A program made the translations under genes and the position numbers. From assembly GCF_009870785.1 (NCBI RefSeq), contig NZ_WTWX01000017.1, positions 1-64,000 of the forward strand: a DNA stretch of 64,000 bases, read 5' to 3'. Under the pieces are notes generated by a model. The model had not been told where the DNA came from and searched no databases. It saw only the letters and a list, made by a program, of their open reading frames with translations. This DNA is from Paenibacillus sp. An7 (GTDB taxonomy: Bacteria > Bacillota > Bacilli > Paenibacillales > Paenibacillaceae). Every line of letters begins with the position of its first letter. Position 1 is the stretch's first letter. Positions 45,861 to 57,214 of the stretch are shown piece after piece.

Positions 45861-47165
45861 ATGAGCAGCAATCAACGTCAGCCTCGTATGGAGGAACGGT
45901 CCAGAAAGGCTTTTGAAGAAGCAAAACAGTATATGCCGGGCGGGGTAAACAGTCCAGTTCGTGCATTTAAATCCGTTGGACTTACACCGATTTATGCCGA
46001 TCACGGTATTGGATCAAGAATCTATGATATCGATGGGAATTCGTTTATTGATTATGTGGCTTCCTGGGGACCTCTTATTATGGGACATGCTCATCCAGAG
46101 GTCATCGCTGCAATTCAAGAGACAGCAGTAAAAGGGACAAGCTTTGGCGCACCTACCTTAATAGAGACAGAAATGGCCAAACTTGTTTGTGAACGTGTGC
46201 CATCCATTGATATCGTGCGAATGGTCAATTCGGGAACCGAAGCAACGATGAGTGCCATCCGTCTTGCTCGGGGGATAACGGGACGCAGTAAAATTTTGAA
46301 ATTTGAAGGATCCTATCATGGACATGCAGACAGTTTGCTTATTAAAGCAGGCTCTGGAGTAGCAACGCTTGGTCTGCCGGATAGTCCAGGTGTTCCAGAA
46401 GGGGTTGCTGTAAATACAATTACTGTGCCTTATAACGATCTTGAATCCGTCGGCGTAGCCTTTGAGAAATTTGGAGAAGAGATCGCAGCTGTGATCGTTG
46501 AACCGGTTGCTGGGAATATGGGTGTCGTTCCGCCTGTACCAGGATTCCTGGAAGGTCTTCGCCAAATAACAGAAGATTACGGAAGTCTTCTCATTTTTGA
46601 TGAGGTCATGACTGGTTTCCGAGTAGGACTTAACAGTGCTCAAGGCAGATTTGGGGTAACACCTGATTTGACTTGCCTTGGTAAAGTGATTGGCGGCGGG
46701 CTGCCTGTTGGTGCTTATGGAGGACGTCGTGATCTTATGGAGCAGATTGCACCTTCTGGACCGATCTATCAGGCAGGTACACTGAGCGGTAATCCGCTTG
46801 CTATGACAGCAGGTCTGACTACGCTTCGTTTACTCAATCAAGAAGTCTATGATCGTTTGGAGATGCTAGGAGCGAAGCTGCAAGCTGGTTTTGAGAAAAA
46901 TGCACGAGAGCTTGGCATTCCTATTACGATCAATCGGGTAGGCTCGATGGTATGTCCGTTCTTTACAGAGGAGCCTGTAACGAACTATGATATCGCGAAA
47001 TCAAGTAATCTCGACCTATTCCGGGCTTATTTTGGACATCTGCTTCAGGAAGGAGTCAGCGTAGCACCGTCTCAATTTGAAGGAATGTTTATTTCGGGTG
47101 TGCATTCAAAGCAAGATATTGAAGATACAATTGAAGCGAATTATAATGCGCTGAGAAAACTATGA
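45861..47165 (+). CDS. hemL: Glutamate-1-semialdehyde 2,1-aminomutase
   Basis: A 434-residue PLP-dependent aminomutase converting glutamate-1-semialdehyde, the HemA product, into aminolevulinate, the HemB substrate. Seen motifs are [62 protein letters not shown] and [16 protein letters not shown], whose Lys should bind PLP. The start at 45861 follows GAGGAG; a GTG at 45834 in frame has no good site. The last four bases overlap the start of the pseudouridine synthase gene, so translation is coupled. Confidence 0.97.
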   Translation: MSSNQRQPRMEERSRKAFEEAKQYMPGGVNSPVRAFKSVGLTPIYADHGIGSRIYDIDGNSFIDYVASWGPLIMGHAHPEVIAAIQETAVKGTSFGAPTLIETEMAKLVCERVPSIDIVRMVNSGTEATMSAIRLARGITGRSKILKFEGSYHGHADSLLIKAGSGVATLGLPDSPGVPEGVAVNTITVPYNDLESVGVAFEKFGEEIAAVIVEPVAGNMGVVPPVPGFLEGLRQITEDYGSLLIFDEVMTGFRVGLNSAQGRFGVTPDLTCLGKVIGGGLPVGAYGGRRDLMEQIAPSGPIYQAGTLSGNPLAMTAGLTTLRLLNQEVYDRLEMLGAKLQAGFEKNARELGIPITINRVGSMVCPFFTEEPVTNYDIAKSSNLDLFRAYFGHLLQEGVSVAPSQFEGMFISGVHSKQDIEDTIEANYNALRKL

Positions 47166-48067
47166 TTACTTCAAAAAGAAGAGGAGAGTGGCTGGAGCTT
47201 ACTCCAGGAAAGAAGGCACTCTCTGGCGAGAATCGGAATGAAGCTGCTGAAGCTTGGCTCTTACAGGAGCTTGGCATGCCGCCTAAACTTCTTCACGAAT
47301 TGAAGCATAACCAAGGGATTAAAATTGCGGGGGACCGGCTGAGGCTGGCCCTTTTTCCGTCTGTACCTCTAGGGATCTCTCCGCGTTACATTCTGCTAGA
47401 TATTTTATATGAGGATGACTTTTGTCTTGTTGTTCATAAACCGGCAGGTATGCCAGTCCATCCTGATGGGAATGAGCGGCATGATGGAATTATTACGCTG
47501 GATCACGCGGTCGCAGCCTACTATGAATCGGAAGGCCAAGAGATTGCAGTACGCCATATCCACCGGCTCGATGTTGATACGTCGGGACCTGTGTTATATG
47601 CAAAGAATCGATACGCTGAATTAAAACTTAATTCAATGATGGAGCGTAAAGCAATTGACCGTGCTTATGTGGCAATCGTCCATGGGGTCATTACTCAGGA
47701 TGAAGAAGTGCTGCAATATCCAATTGGCAAAGATCGTCATCACAAACAGAGAAGAAGGGTTTCGCCCACAGGACAACATGCGGTAACCCATATGAGGGTC
47801 TCTGAACGGTTAGAGGAGGCAACTCTTGTCCGTCTGAAGCTGGAGACGGGAAGAACCCATCAGATCAGAGTTCACCTCAGCCACATCGGTCATCCTTTAT
47901 TCGGAGATACAATGTATGGGGGCAGAAGAGAAGGGATCCGCAGGCAAGCGCTGCACGGGGAGAAGCTTACGTTTCAACATCCGTTTACAGGAGAGCTGCT
48001 CAGCATTGATGCGCCTTGGCCGGAAGATATGACGGAACTATATGAAGTGAGAAAAAAAGAGGAATAG
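47162..48067 (+). CDS. RluA family RNA pseudouridine synthase
   Basis: A 301-residue enzyme isomerising uridine in rRNA or tRNA. An S4-like N-terminal part ([20 protein letters not shown]) precedes the catalytic domain with [12 protein letters not shown], the signature [16 protein letters not shown] containing the catalytic Asp, and [23 protein letters not shown]. It overlaps hemL by four bases, an unusual place for such a gene. It may be RluD-like or YjbO-like; the target base cannot be read from the sequence. A small hairpin follows at 48075-48094 (ACTCATA/TATGAGT, then CCTCTTTT) and could end the tetrapyrrole transcript weakly. Confidence 0.93.
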   Translation: MITSKRRGEWLELTPGKKALSGENRNEAAEAWLLQELGMPPKLLHELKHNQGIKIAGDRLRLALFPSVPLGISPRYILLDILYEDDFCLVVHKPAGMPVHPDGNERHDGIITLDHAVAAYYESEGQEIAVRHIHRLDVDTSGPVLYAKNRYAELKLNSMMERKAIDRAYVAIVHGVITQDEEVLQYPIGKDRHHKQRRRVSPTGQHAVTHMRVSERLEEATLVRLKLETGRTHQIRVHLSHIGHPLFGDTMYGGRREGIRRQALHGEKLTFQHPFTGELLSIDAPWPEDMTELYEVRKKEE

Positions 48068-48214
48068 GGCGAATACTCATAAAATGGTATGAGTCCTCTT
48101 TTCGGTGCATATACATGTCAACGAGAAGAAACTTATTGCTGAACTCTCGTCACATGAGCGAAAGCCATGGTCTTTTTTCATGGTAACTATATGCCCGAAA
48201 GGAGGACTACAGCT

Positions 48215-49546
48215 ATGTTAAACCCGCCCTACGGACTTCGGTTTGATATTTATGAGCGTGTTCAATTACCAGAACATGTTCCCGCGATTGCAGAACTTGA
48301 AGAGATTGAACTTTATCCTCGAATACAGGTGATTACAGATCAAGAGCACGCAGCTCTTCGGGGCCATTTGCTGTTGTCAGGTGTGTATGTTGGTGAGAAT
48401 AAGGAACAGGAAGGTTTGCAGCACCTGATCCCGGTGGAGATTACGATTCCGCTTAGCCGGGTTGCCTCCGTGGAGGAGATCGCTGTTGAGATTGAGAATT
48501 TTGATGTTGACCTATTGTCTACAAGAAGTTTGAATATTACCGGGGTATTGTCTCTCAGAGGAATTGAAGGGATTCAAACAGAGGAAAGTCCTGCCTGGAA
48601 TTCAGACGAATTTACGGTAGTACACACGAATTCTGCTTCTGAACAGAGGAATAGCGAACCAAAAGAGGATAGCGGAAATAATGCCTATCAATACGATCAA
48701 GATGGCGCAGTTTCATTTGAGCAAGAACGCACGAGTGACATTTCTCCAGAACCGCCTAGATTTTATGCTCCTTATATAACACCGACTTCAGTTCATGATG
48801 AGGAGCAAGAAGAGCGAGACGTTTGGAATCTTCCTTATGAGACTCTTTCTGTCGATGATGGTACGGATCAGCAGGAAGAGTCTATTATAGAAGAGCAGAG
48901 AATAGCGAACCAAGAGAGCGGGGAGCTAAGAGAGACAAAAGATAAGCAGGACGTCAAAGAAGAGAATTCTGCGATTGAGCACTCTGAAGCGCCAGGAGTT
49001 TGGCATTTTGAAACGCCTGTGGAATCTGTAGAGGTTATAGGTCTTCAAGAAGCAGAAACACCTGTAGAAGAACCAGCAGCAGAACCTGCCGCGATCCAGC
49101 GAGACGATCAGGAGATTACCTGGGAGGATGAGGGAGTGCTGCTTACAGCAGATGTACCTCAGCCAGAGGCAGAAGACGAAAAACCGGAGCTGAAGGTTGC
49201 TTTTGGCAGTAAAAAAGAGAGTGATACACCTGCTGCTGATTCGTATGGAATTACCTCTCTTCTGCAGAAGAGCAAGAGAACGGAAGAAGTATTACAGTTA
49301 GAAGAGCAGATTCCGGTAGAAAAGCGGGAAGAAGAGCAGATAGAAGATGTACAGTGGAAAAACCTATTTCTTGGCGGTAGCTCTGAACAGACGCCATTTA
49401 AGAGGGTCAAGCTCTGTATAGTACAGCGGGAAGAAACCTTGGATACCATTGCAGATAGGTATCAGCTAAGTACGCGTGAGTTACAGCTGTATAATCGTTT
49501 ATCCGAGCAGTCGATTGAAGAGGGTCAGGTGCTTTATATTCCGTAA
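48215..49546 (+). CDS. spoVID: SpoVID-like spore coat morphogenetic protein with C-terminal LysM
   Basis: A 443-residue, strongly acidic protein. The N-terminal domain (about 1-120) matches the SpoVID type: GLRFDIYERVQLPEHVPAIAELEEIELYP and a repeat-like beta region. The centre (about 130-385) is low-complexity, Glu-rich and probably disordered. The last 45 residues form a LysM domain (VQREETLDTIADRYQLSTRELQLYNRL, ending YIP). In B. subtilis SpoVID guides encasement of the forespore by coat proteins and lies directly after hemL, as here apart from the pseudouridine synthase gene. The start at 48215 follows AAAGGAGG. The central region has too little conservation to compare by eye. Confidence 0.88.
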   Translation: MLNPPYGLRFDIYERVQLPEHVPAIAELEEIELYPRIQVITDQEHAALRGHLLLSGVYVGENKEQEGLQHLIPVEITIPLSRVASVEEIAVEIENFDVDLLSTRSLNITGVLSLRGIEGIQTEESPAWNSDEFTVVHTNSASEQRNSEPKEDSGNNAYQYDQDGAVSFEQERTSDISPEPPRFYAPYITPTSVHDEEQEERDVWNLPYETLSVDDGTDQQEESIIEEQRIANQESGELRETKDKQDVKEENSAIEHSEAPGVWHFETPVESVEVIGLQEAETPVEEPAAEPAAIQRDDQEITWEDEGVLLTADVPQPEAEDEKPELKVAFGSKKESDTPAADSYGITSLLQKSKRTEEVLQLEEQIPVEKREEEQIEDVQWKNLFLGGSSEQTPFKRVKLCIVQREETLDTIADRYQLSTRELQLYNRLSEQSIEEGQVLYIP

Positions 49547-49562
49547 CAAATATTAAAATGAT

Positions 49563-49601
49563 GTGTTCTTGGACGTAACAACGACCAAGGACACTTTTTT
49601 G
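49563..49601 (+). terminator. Terminator of spoVID
   Basis: GTGTTCTTGG pairs CCAAGGACAC with a short CGT/ACG inner stem, followed by TTTTTTG. Confidence 0.88.
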
Positions 49602-49687
49602 TTATTATTTATTATCTTGATGCTTCATGAAACTTAGCTAGAATCTTGCTCCAGTCTTTCCCTATACGGAAATTAGGTACTCGCCTG

Positions 49688-49716
49688 TTGACGAATTTAG
49701 ACTAGAAATGTATGAT
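49688..49716 (+). promoter_or_regulatory. Promoter of the valS T-box leader
   Basis: TTGACG, a 17-base spacer and TATGAT (five of six matches each). Transcription should start near 49723. Confidence 0.8.
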
Positions 49717-49784
49717 GTCTGTAGGATTGGGGATACAATGAATATAATTCATTGTGGTTCGTATAGATCTCATGAATTACACAT

Positions 49785-50094
49785 GGAACAACGAAGAACG
49801 GGAGTAGTAAGCAGTAAACCCTTCAGAGAGTGGAATCGATTGGTGTGAGATTCTGCAGGATACTTTACTGATCCGAAGTCACCCGGGAGTTGCCCTTTTG
49901 AATGCTTTCGTATGCTTTGTACATAGAAAGCACTAGAATGTGGCCGGCTGCAGCCGTTATACTGCCTAACAAAGTGTCATATCAAGCCCGCAAACTAAAG
50001 TTTGTGGTCATCATGTTTTGGTATGAAACAAAGGTGGTACCGCGAAAGAATGACCTTTCGTCCTTTGAGGATGAAGGGTCTTTTTGTTTTTTTT
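49785..50094 (+). promoter_or_regulatory. T-box riboswitch (valine specifier GTC) upstream of valS
   Basis: The T-box core AAGGTGGTACCGCG is at 50031-50044, followed by the intrinsic terminator GACCTTTCGTCC/GGATGAAGGGTC (50052-50085) and a T-run. Stem I lies around 49795-49895 with an AG-rich bulge (GGAGTAG, CAGAGAG), and the specifier loop reads GAA-GTC-ACC, so GTC (Val) at 49878-49880 is the specifier codon. Uncharged tRNA-Val pairs there and with the T-box bulge, folding the antiterminator and allowing read-through into valS. The left edge of the leader is approximate. Confidence 0.93.
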
Positions 50095-50156
50095 ATCTTT
50101 ACTTGCTACTGATGGAAAAATGAATTTTGATTTCTAAAATAACAGGAGGAATGTAT

Positions 50157-52835
50157 ATGTCTGAAGCAACAAATCAACCAAATCAGCCTAATCAGACGGA
50201 AATGCCCACAACGTATGATCCGCATGCTGCGGAGCAGAAGTGGTATCCGTATTGGATGGAGAACAATTTCTTTAAAGCAGGTCAGCGCAAGGATGCGCAG
50301 CCTTTTACCATTGTGATTCCACCGCCCAACGTAACGGGTATGCTTCATATCGGTCATGCGCTGGACTTTACTCTTCAGGATATTATTATCCGTGCAAAAC
50401 GGATGCAAGGTTATGATGCACTCTGGTTGCCAGGTTCTGACCATGCTGGGATTGCAACACAAACCAAAGTAGAACAGAAGCTAAGAGAAGACGGGATTAC
50501 TCGTTATGATCTCGGACGTGAAAAGTTCCTCGAGAAGGTATGGGACTGGAAAGAAGAATATAACAATACAATCCGCTCTCAATGGGCAAAAATGGGCTTG
50601 TCTCTTGACTATTCACGTGAGCGTTTTACGCTGGATGAAGGGTTATCGAAAGCCGTACGTGAAGTGTTTGTGAAACTTTATAATAAAGGTCTTATCTACC
50701 GCGGGAAACGTATCATTAACTGGGATCCGGCAGCACGTACTGCTTTATCTGATATTGAAGTTGAATATAAAGAAGTACAAGGCCACTTGTATCATCTGAA
50801 ATATGATTTAAAAGACGGCAGCGGCTCTATTATCGTTGCAACAACAAGGCCAGAAACCATGCTTGGTGATACGGCTGTTGCGGTTCATCCTGAAGATGAC
50901 CGTTACAAAGATATGATTGGCAAAGTACTTGTACTGCCGATTATTGGCCGTGAAATCCCTGTTATAGCTGATGAATATGTAGAAAAAGAGTTTGGTAGCG
51001 GAGCGGTAAAAATTACGCCTGCGCATGATCCAAATGACTTTGAAGTCGGTCTTCGTCATGACCTGCCGCAAATCACCGTTATGGATGAGACAGGTACCAT
51101 GAATGAGGAAGCTGGTAAATATAAAGGGCTTGACCGCAGTGAGTGCCGTAAGCAGATCGTTGCTGACCTTAAGGAACTGGGTGTACTCATTAATATTGAA
51201 GACCATGTGCATCAAGTTGGTCATAGTGAGCGTTCAGGTGCTGTTGTAGAACCTTATCTGTCTACACAGTGGTTTGTTGCGATGCAGCCGCTTGCAGAAA
51301 GAGCGATTGAAGCTCAGAAGAACGGAAAAGGGGTAAACTTTGTTCCCGATCGTTTTGAGAGAACGTATTTGCACTGGATCGAGAATGTCCGCGACTGGTG
51401 TATTTCTCGTCAGCTCTGGTGGGGACACCGTATTCCAGCTTGGTATTGTAATGCTTGCGGAGAGCTTCATGTTAGTCAGGAAGACCTCACTACTTGTACC
51501 AAATGCGGCTCTACAGATCTTCGTCAAGATGAAGACGTTCTTGATACGTGGTTTAGTTCGGCGTTATGGCCTTTCTCTACTCTAGGTTGGCCTGAAGATG
51601 CTGAAGATCTGAAACGCTACTATCCAACGTCTGTGCTCGTGACTGGGTACGACATTATTTACTTCTGGGTAGCTCGAATGATCTTTACAGCGCTTGAATT
51701 TACAGATGAAATTCCGTTTAAAGATGTGCTGATGCATGGACTGGTACGAGATGCAGAAGGCCGCAAAATGTCGAAGTCACTTGGCAACGGGGTAGATCCG
51801 CTTGAAGTAATTGAGAAATATGGGGCAGATGCAATGCGCTATATGATTTCAACAGGCAGCACACCAGGACAAGATCTTCGTTTCCGCTGGGAACGTGTAG
51901 AACAAGCACGTAACTTTGCGAATAAGATTTGGAACGCTTCCCGCTTTGCTCTCATGAATCTTGAAGGCATTAAATATGAGGATATTGACATTACAGGTGA
52001 GCTATCCACAGCTGATCGCTGGATTCTGCATCGCCTAAATGAAACAGCAAGAGAAGTAACTCGTCTTATGGACGCTTATGAATTTGGAGAAACCGGACGT
52101 GCGCTGTATAACTTCATATGGGATGATCTGTGTGACTGGTACATCGAATTCTCCAAATTGACGTTATACGGTGAAGATGAACAGGCAAAACGGAAAACAC
52201 AGTCGGTACTTGCTTATGTACTGGATCATACAATGCGTCTTATCCATCCGTTCATGCCGTTTATTTCAGAGGAAATCTGGCAGCATTTGCCGCATGATGG
52301 AGAGACCATTACGCTTGCAGCATGGCCTGAATTTACCGAAGAACTTGTTAACGATCAGGCTGTAGCTGAGATGAATATGCTGATGGATCTCATTCGCGCG
52401 GTCCGTAATGTTCGTGCAGAAGTGAATGTGCCGATGAGTAAGAAGATCGAAATGAACGTAAATGCAAGTAATGCAGAAGCGCTGCAGATCATCGATAACA
52501 ACCTTGTTTACGTTAGCAGATTCTGTAATACGTCCGATCTGACTACAGGCATCTCTCTACCTACGCCGGAGAAAGCGATGACAGCAATTGTTTCAGGTGC
52601 TGAAATTTATTTCCCGCTCGCAGGACTCATTGATATTGATCAGGAAATCGCTCGTCTTGAGAAAGAACGCGAGAATTTAGATAAAGAAGTGCTTCGTATT
52701 GAGAAAAAACTCGGTAATGAAGGCTTTGTATCCAAAGCTCCAGCAAAAGTTATTGAGGAAGAGCGTGCAAAACTTGCGGATTATTCGGATAAACGCAGTA
52801 AAGTTATTGCTCGCATTGCGGAATTACAAAGCTAA
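50157..52835 (+). CDS. valS: Valyl-tRNA synthetase
   Basis: An 892-residue class I synthetase. HIGH is in [10 protein letters not shown] (about residue 65) and KMSKS in [11 protein letters not shown] (about 537). The editing domain has [17 protein letters not shown], and a zinc knuckle lies around WYCNACGEL and CTKCGST. The C-terminal coiled-coil arm ([20 protein letters not shown]) is typical of ValRS. The start at 50157 follows CAGGAGG after the T-box leader. A tail of Asn/Gln/Pro repeats precedes the conserved domain. folC follows after a 74-base gap. Confidence 0.98.
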   Translation: MSEATNQPNQPNQTEMPTTYDPHAAEQKWYPYWMENNFFKAGQRKDAQPFTIVIPPPNVTGMLHIGHALDFTLQDIIIRAKRMQGYDALWLPGSDHAGIATQTKVEQKLREDGITRYDLGREKFLEKVWDWKEEYNNTIRSQWAKMGLSLDYSRERFTLDEGLSKAVREVFVKLYNKGLIYRGKRIINWDPAARTALSDIEVEYKEVQGHLYHLKYDLKDGSGSIIVATTRPETMLGDTAVAVHPEDDRYKDMIGKVLVLPIIGREIPVIADEYVEKEFGSGAVKITPAHDPNDFEVGLRHDLPQITVMDETGTMNEEAGKYKGLDRSECRKQIVADLKELGVLINIEDHVHQVGHSERSGAVVEPYLSTQWFVAMQPLAERAIEAQKNGKGVNFVPDRFERTYLHWIENVRDWCISRQLWWGHRIPAWYCNACGELHVSQEDLTTCTKCGSTDLRQDEDVLDTWFSSALWPFSTLGWPEDAEDLKRYYPTSVLVTGYDIIYFWVARMIFTALEFTDEIPFKDVLMHGLVRDAEGRKMSKSLGNGVDPLEVIEKYGADAMRYMISTGSTPGQDLRFRWERVEQARNFANKIWNASRFALMNLEGIKYEDIDITGELSTADRWILHRLNETAREVTRLMDAYEFGETGRALYNFIWDDLCDWYIEFSKLTLYGEDEQAKRKTQSVLAYVLDHTMRLIHPFMPFISEEIWQHLPHDGETITLAAWPEFTEELVNDQAVAEMNMLMDLIRAVRNVRAEVNVPMSKKIEMNVNASNAEALQIIDNNLVYVSRFCNTSDLTTGISLPTPEKAMTAIVSGAEIYFPLAGLIDIDQEIARLEKERENLDKEVLRIEKKLGNEGFVSKAPAKVIEEERAKLADYSDKRSKVIARIAELQS

Positions 52836-52909
52836 TTAAACTGGTTATTATTTTCGCAGTATCCCTTAAAGAAAAGTCTCACAAATTTCGCAATCGGAGG
52901 GTGAAGAAA

Positions 52910-54286
52910 ATGTCTGAAAATACAGGAGCTGCTTGTGCAGCTCCTTTACAAACCTACAATGATGCAGTAGCTTGGATTAACAATCTTATTCCTTTTGGAA
53001 TAAGGCCGGGACTATCCCGCATTGAATTGTTATTATCAAAGCTGGGCGACCCGCATAAACATCTAAAATTCATTCATGTCGCGGGAACGAACGGAAAAGG
53101 ATCCACTTGTGCCTTTCTGACTTCTACCCTTAGACAGGGCGGGTATGATGTAGGGACATTTACTTCTCCGTATATCACCAAGTTTACAAACCGATTTCAG
53201 TATAATGAAGAAGACATCCCGGAAGATACCCTGCTTAAGCTGGCTAACAAACTGAAGCCTTTTGTGGAAGAAGTAGCTGCTACAGAACTTGGATCTCCAA
53301 CGATGTTTGAGGTTGCGACAGCGCTCGCAATTCTGTATTATGCGGAGGTATGCTATCCCGATGTGGTAGTATGGGAGACTGGGCTTGGGGGAAGGCTTGA
53401 TGTAACAAATGTCGTGACTCCTGTCATTTCGGTGATTACGAATATTGGTTTTGACCATACCGATATTCTTGGAGATACGATTGAACAAATTACATCTGAA
53501 AAGGCAGGGATTATTAAACCCGGCGTCCCTGTTGTTACTACGGTTGAACAGCCGGAAGCAATACGTATCATTCGTGAAACTTGTGCGCAGAAAAAATCAA
53601 CCCTGTATGTTGCAGGTGAACAGTTTACTTATGAACAACTTGAAGTTAATAAGAATGGTCAAAGATTCCATTATAATGGACCGTTTCGTGAACTTGATGT
53701 GGAGCTGACAATGCAGGGCAAGCACCAAAGTGCAAATGCTGCATGTGCTCTGATGACACTTGAAGTGCTGCGCCAGTACATGGCGTTCTATATGGAAGAG
53801 GAAGATTTGAAAAAGGGATTTCAAAGGGCATTTTGGGCCGGACGTTTTGAGAAAGTGTCCGATCATCCCCTTCTTATTTTAGATGGGGCACACAATCCGG
53901 AAGGTGCAGAAACACTTGCCAGAACGATAAAGGATTTGTATGCAGATCGGAAATTAATTTTAATGATGGGCATGCTTGTGAATAAGCATCACAAATCATA
54001 TTTAGAGCATATACTGCCACTAGTGGATACGCTTATCCTGACTGAGCCTGATTTCCGACGTAAAATGGATGCGGCACAGTTAAAAAATATGGTAGAAGAG
54101 CTTCGTCCATCCTTTGCCAAACCAAACCTTGACATCATTGTAGAACCTTCATGGAAAAATGCACTGAGCTTACTTAAGTTACGGACGGAAGCGGACGATC
54201 TGGGGATTGTGTCCGGCACATTGTATTTAATTGCAGATGTTCGGGCCAGTCTTTTGCATCAAACCGATTCTGAAAAAGGTTGGTGA
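52910..54286 (+). CDS. folC: Folylpolyglutamate synthase / dihydrofolate synthase
   Basis: A 458-residue Mur-ligase-like enzyme adding glutamates to folates. The ATP-binding loop is [13 protein letters not shown], with [35 protein letters not shown] and [14 protein letters not shown] as further family motifs. The start at 52910 is chosen because GGAGGGTG is 8 bases ahead; the upstream GTG lies too close. The first codons encode a strong hairpin in the mRNA (52925-52944). It is located between valS and murC, which overlaps its end closely (8 bases apart). Confidence 0.96.
   Translation: MSENTGAACAAPLQTYNDAVAWINNLIPFGIRPGLSRIELLLSKLGDPHKHLKFIHVAGTNGKGSTCAFLTSTLRQGGYDVGTFTSPYITKFTNRFQYNEEDIPEDTLLKLANKLKPFVEEVAATELGSPTMFEVATALAILYYAEVCYPDVVVWETGLGGRLDVTNVVTPVISVITNIGFDHTDILGDTIEQITSEKAGIIKPGVPVVTTVEQPEAIRIIRETCAQKKSTLYVAGEQFTYEQLEVNKNGQRFHYNGPFRELDVELTMQGKHQSANAACALMTLEVLRQYMAFYMEEEDLKKGFQRAFWAGRFEKVSDHPLLILDGAHNPEGAETLARTIKDLYADRKLILMMGMLVNKHHKSYLEHILPLVDTLILTEPDFRRKMDAAQLKNMVEELRPSFAKPNLDIIVEPSWKNALSLLKLRTEADDLGIVSGTLYLIADVRASLLHQTDSEKGW
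52925..52944 (+). other. Hairpin in the first codons of folC mRNA
   Basis: GGAGCTGC, loop TTGT, GCAGCTCC, a perfect 8-base stem 15 bases after the start codon, followed by TTTA. It could act as a weak attenuator or limit translation. Seen directly; function is inference. Confidence 0.4.
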
Positions 54287-54293
54287 AAACTTG

Positions 54294-55661
54294 TTGAATA
54301 CTACGGAACATGTACATTTTATCGGTATCGGCGGCTATGGGATGAGCGCCATTGCAAGAGTTATGCTAGAGATGGGTTATAAGGTAACTGGTTCGGATGT
54401 GGCATCCCAGGAGCTAACTGAAAAGCTCGCCGCAAAAGGAGCAAAAGTATATATCGGCCATACGGCGGAACAGGTACACGGTGCAGATCTAGTTGTTTAT
54501 TCAACGGCTGCAACTGCGGACAATGTGGAACGAGTGGAAGCGGAACAATTAAAAATTCCGGTTCTTCACCGTGCACAAATGTTGGCGCGTTTACTTAACG
54601 AGCGTAAGGGAGTTGCCGTTGCGGGAGCACACGGTAAGACAACAACTTCCTCGATGATCGCGCTTGTTATGGAAGAATGTGAAACAGATCCTACTTACAT
54701 CATCGGCGGGGAAATCATGAATCTCGGAACGAATGCCAAGGCAGGAAAAGGCGATTGTGTCGTTGCTGAAGCGGACGAGAGCGATGGTTCATTCTTGCAT
54801 TATCATCCTTGGATTGGGATTGTAACGAATCTGGAAGCGGATCATCTTGAAAATTACAATAATGATTTTAATGAGCTGAAAAATGCGTATGTGAAGTTTT
54901 TAAATCAGGTGAAACCTGAAGGCTGTGCGATTGTTTGTGCAGATGATGAGAACATTCAAAGTATTATGCCGCAGCTCAAATCTAACATTATTACGTATGC
55001 AATTGATGCAGAAGCAGATTATACAGCAACTGATCTTACGCTCGGTGATCGTCATATTTCATTTACGATGAATCATCGCGGAGCTCCGCTTGGTAAAGTA
55101 GAACTTTCTGTACCTGGTAAACATAATGTAAGCAATGCGATGGCAACGATCATTACTTGTCTAGAAGCAGGTATACCTTTTGAATCCATCGTGAAAGCGA
55201 TCGTGAAGTTTAGTGGGGCAAAACGCAGATTCCAGGTGCTTGGCGAAGCACGCGATATTCTGATTATTGATGATTATGCTCATCATCCTACAGAGATTGA
55301 AGCTACAATCAGCGCGGCAAAAGCGACAGGAAAACGGATTATTGCTGTATTCCAGCCGCAGCGTTATACTCGTACCTTCTTCTTGCTAGATGCTTTCAGT
55401 CGTGCTTTTGCTGAAGCAGATGAAGTCATCATTACAGACATTTTCTCTCCTGCCGGGGAGAAGCAAATTGAAGGGGTTCATTCCTCTAAGTTAGTTGAGC
55501 TTATTAAGCAAAACAGTAATCCAAATGCAACCTACTTCCCAACAAAAGAGGATGTAGTTAAAGATTTGGAAAATCGATTAAACCCAGGTGACCTAGTGCT
55601 GACTATGGGCGCAGGCGATATTTGGAAAGCTGGCTATGAGCTGGCTAAAGGTTTGAAATAG
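54294..55661 (+). CDS. murC: UDP-N-acetylmuramate--L-alanine ligase
   Basis: A 455-residue peptidoglycan precursor ligase that adds the first amino acid of the stem peptide. The N-terminal Rossmann start is [20 protein letters not shown], the ATP loop is [16 protein letters not shown], then [26 protein letters not shown] and [13 protein letters not shown]. The start is a TTG; 54294 (MNTTEHVHF) is preferred, with 54291 equally possible. Its ribosome site (AAAGG/TTGGTG) lies within the end of folC, so the two are translationally close. A 3' terminator follows. Confidence 0.95.
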   Translation: MNTTEHVHFIGIGGYGMSAIARVMLEMGYKVTGSDVASQELTEKLAAKGAKVYIGHTAEQVHGADLVVYSTAATADNVERVEAEQLKIPVLHRAQMLARLLNERKGVAVAGAHGKTTTSSMIALVMEECETDPTYIIGGEIMNLGTNAKAGKGDCVVAEADESDGSFLHYHPWIGIVTNLEADHLENYNNDFNELKNAYVKFLNQVKPEGCAIVCADDENIQSIMPQLKSNIITYAIDAEADYTATDLTLGDRHISFTMNHRGAPLGKVELSVPGKHNVSNAMATIITCLEAGIPFESIVKAIVKFSGAKRRFQVLGEARDILIIDDYAHHPTEIEATISAAKATGKRIIAVFQPQRYTRTFFLLDAFSRAFAEADEVIITDIFSPAGEKQIEGVHSSKLVELIKQNSNPNATYFPTKEDVVKDLENRLNPGDLVLTMGAGDIWKAGYELAKGLK

Positions 55662-55683
55662 AAGGCCAGGCAAGAACAATAAT

Positions 55684-55723
55684 AAAAAGCATCATTTCTG
55701 CGATAGCAGAGATGGTGCTTTTT
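55684..55723 (+). terminator. Terminator of valS-folC-murC
   Basis: AAAAAGCATCATTTCTGC pairs GCAGAGATGGTGCTTTTT with wobbles, loop GATA-like, ending in a T-run. Confidence 0.9.
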
Positions 55724-55785
55724 ATGCATATATAACCTTTTTCTCACATATAGCTGATAAAAAGGACAAGGGAGGGGCTTGCACC

Positions 55786-57093
55786 GTGAATAAGGCGAGA
55801 ATGACATTTCGTTTTGGAGAGGAGTCTCAGAAGACTGCTCATCAGCTTTCCAATCACATAGTAGAAAAAAAGGAGACTCCTCATACTAATCAGAAGATTG
55901 CTTGGGAAACTGATATCACTCCCATCTCGCTGGACCCAAGGAGCGTCCCTCCACTTGAAACTCATCACCCATTAGATGAGGGAAATGATCGGACTGGTTA
56001 CAGTGGTGAACAGCATCATTTAAAGTATCATTCCGAAGAGCAGAAAGAGGATAAGGAAGATACCTATTACGGAAATCCCATATACGATGATTGGGGGGAA
56101 CCTTTTGGTCCCTATGTGGGTTCTTCCATGATCGAGAAAAGCACGCTTACCGAGAGTTCTTCTGTCAGGGAAAATAATAGAGAACCATATGATGACCTGC
56201 CTATGCAGCATTACCCGGAGATCACCACTGAATCGTATGCTGTTCATCACCGGAAGTCCCCAGGAGGTTGGAAAGTATTTGGTTCGGTAACAGCTGCGAT
56301 TATGACGGGCGTTTTGTTCGGATTTGTTGCCATGTCTATGCTGGACTCGGGAACAGATACAGCCTCTCAGACCGTAAAGGGAACGGCCGGAACAGAACTT
56401 GTCTCTTCTGCTGAAAATACACAGACGCAATCAATAGGAACGGACAGTTCGAACCTTGCTAGCACTGCTGTATCCATACCAGCAGCGACATATTTTATGC
56501 TTCAATATGGCGTGTTTAGTACACCAGAAGGTGCGAGTCAGGCAAAACATGAACTTACTAAGGCAGGGATTGCAGCGGGAAGTGACCCGCTTGATGAATC
56601 AAGAGTGTATGCAGGAGTATCTTCCAACCGGGAAGAAGCAAAACTAGTAAGCAATCAGCTGAAGACAGAGGGAGTGGAGCTGTACGTAAGAGAGATTTCT
56701 TTGCCTGCGGTTTCAGATGTTGTATTCATAGGGAATGCAGATGAAGTTAGTCCTTTTTTTGAAAATAGCAGGATACTCACAGACATGCTTGCTTCCTTAT
56801 CGATTACTCATATTGGCGAGCAAGTTCAAACCGCTGTACCAAAGGACAAATTAAGCGAGATCTCGGATGTGCATCACCGATTTACGAGCAGTGTTGGAGC
56901 AATTCATGCAGGACTCTCTGAGAACGGAAAGCAGATAGAGAGGAAGATGGAATCCTCCATGAGCACTGCCATCAGTGCATTATCTGAATATAATAAAAAC
57001 CCTAATAAAGAGCATATGTGGAAGGTGCAGTCTGCTGTAATGGATTATATCCTGCAGGAAAAACAGCTGCTAGAGGTAATGAAACAAACATAA
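55786..57093 (+). CDS. spoIIB: SPOR-domain membrane protein, SpoIIB-like
   Basis: A 435-residue protein with a GTG start after GGGAGGGG. The first 160 residues are polar and low in structure, followed by one membrane helix (about 162-187, WKVFGSVTAAIMTGVLFGF), a Ser/Thr-rich linker and a SPOR domain (about 235-305, FMLQYGVFSTPEGASQAKHEL and KLVSNQLKTEGVELYVREISLP), which binds denuded peptidoglycan at septa. The C-terminus is helical. In B. subtilis SpoIIB helps septal peptidoglycan thinning during engulfment, and folC-spoIIB-maf-radC-mreB is the same order. The sequence itself only supports SPOR and membrane topology; the name rests mainly on synteny. Confidence 0.8.
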   Translation: MNKARMTFRFGEESQKTAHQLSNHIVEKKETPHTNQKIAWETDITPISLDPRSVPPLETHHPLDEGNDRTGYSGEQHHLKYHSEEQKEDKEDTYYGNPIYDDWGEPFGPYVGSSMIEKSTLTESSSVRENNREPYDDLPMQHYPEITTESYAVHHRKSPGGWKVFGSVTAAIMTGVLFGFVAMSMLDSGTDTASQTVKGTAGTELVSSAENTQTQSIGTDSSNLASTAVSIPAATYFMLQYGVFSTPEGASQAKHELTKAGIAAGSDPLDESRVYAGVSSNREEAKLVSNQLKTEGVELYVREISLPAVSDVVFIGNADEVSPFFENSRILTDMLASLSITHIGEQVQTAVPKDKLSEISDVHHRFTSSVGAIHAGLSENGKQIERKMESSMSTAISALSEYNKNPNKEHMWKVQSAVMDYILQEKQLLEVMKQT

Positions 57094-57106
57094 GGTGACC
57101 CTTTGG

Positions 57107-57151
57107 TCCGGCCGGGAAATGGAAATACTTCCCCAGGCCGGATTTGTATTT
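57107..57151 (+). terminator. Terminator of spoIIB
   Basis: TCCGGCC-GGGAA pairs TTCCC-CA-GGCCGGA, followed by TTTGTATTTGT. Confidence 0.82.
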
Positions 57152-57214
57152 GTACTTACGCGTTGCTTCCCGTATAATAATGAAGGTGTCAAAATATGGC
57201 GAGGGAAGAGTACA

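Noticed and set aside
46158..46643. 161-codon minus-strand ORF inside hemL
   Set aside because: Shadow of a conserved enzyme gene.
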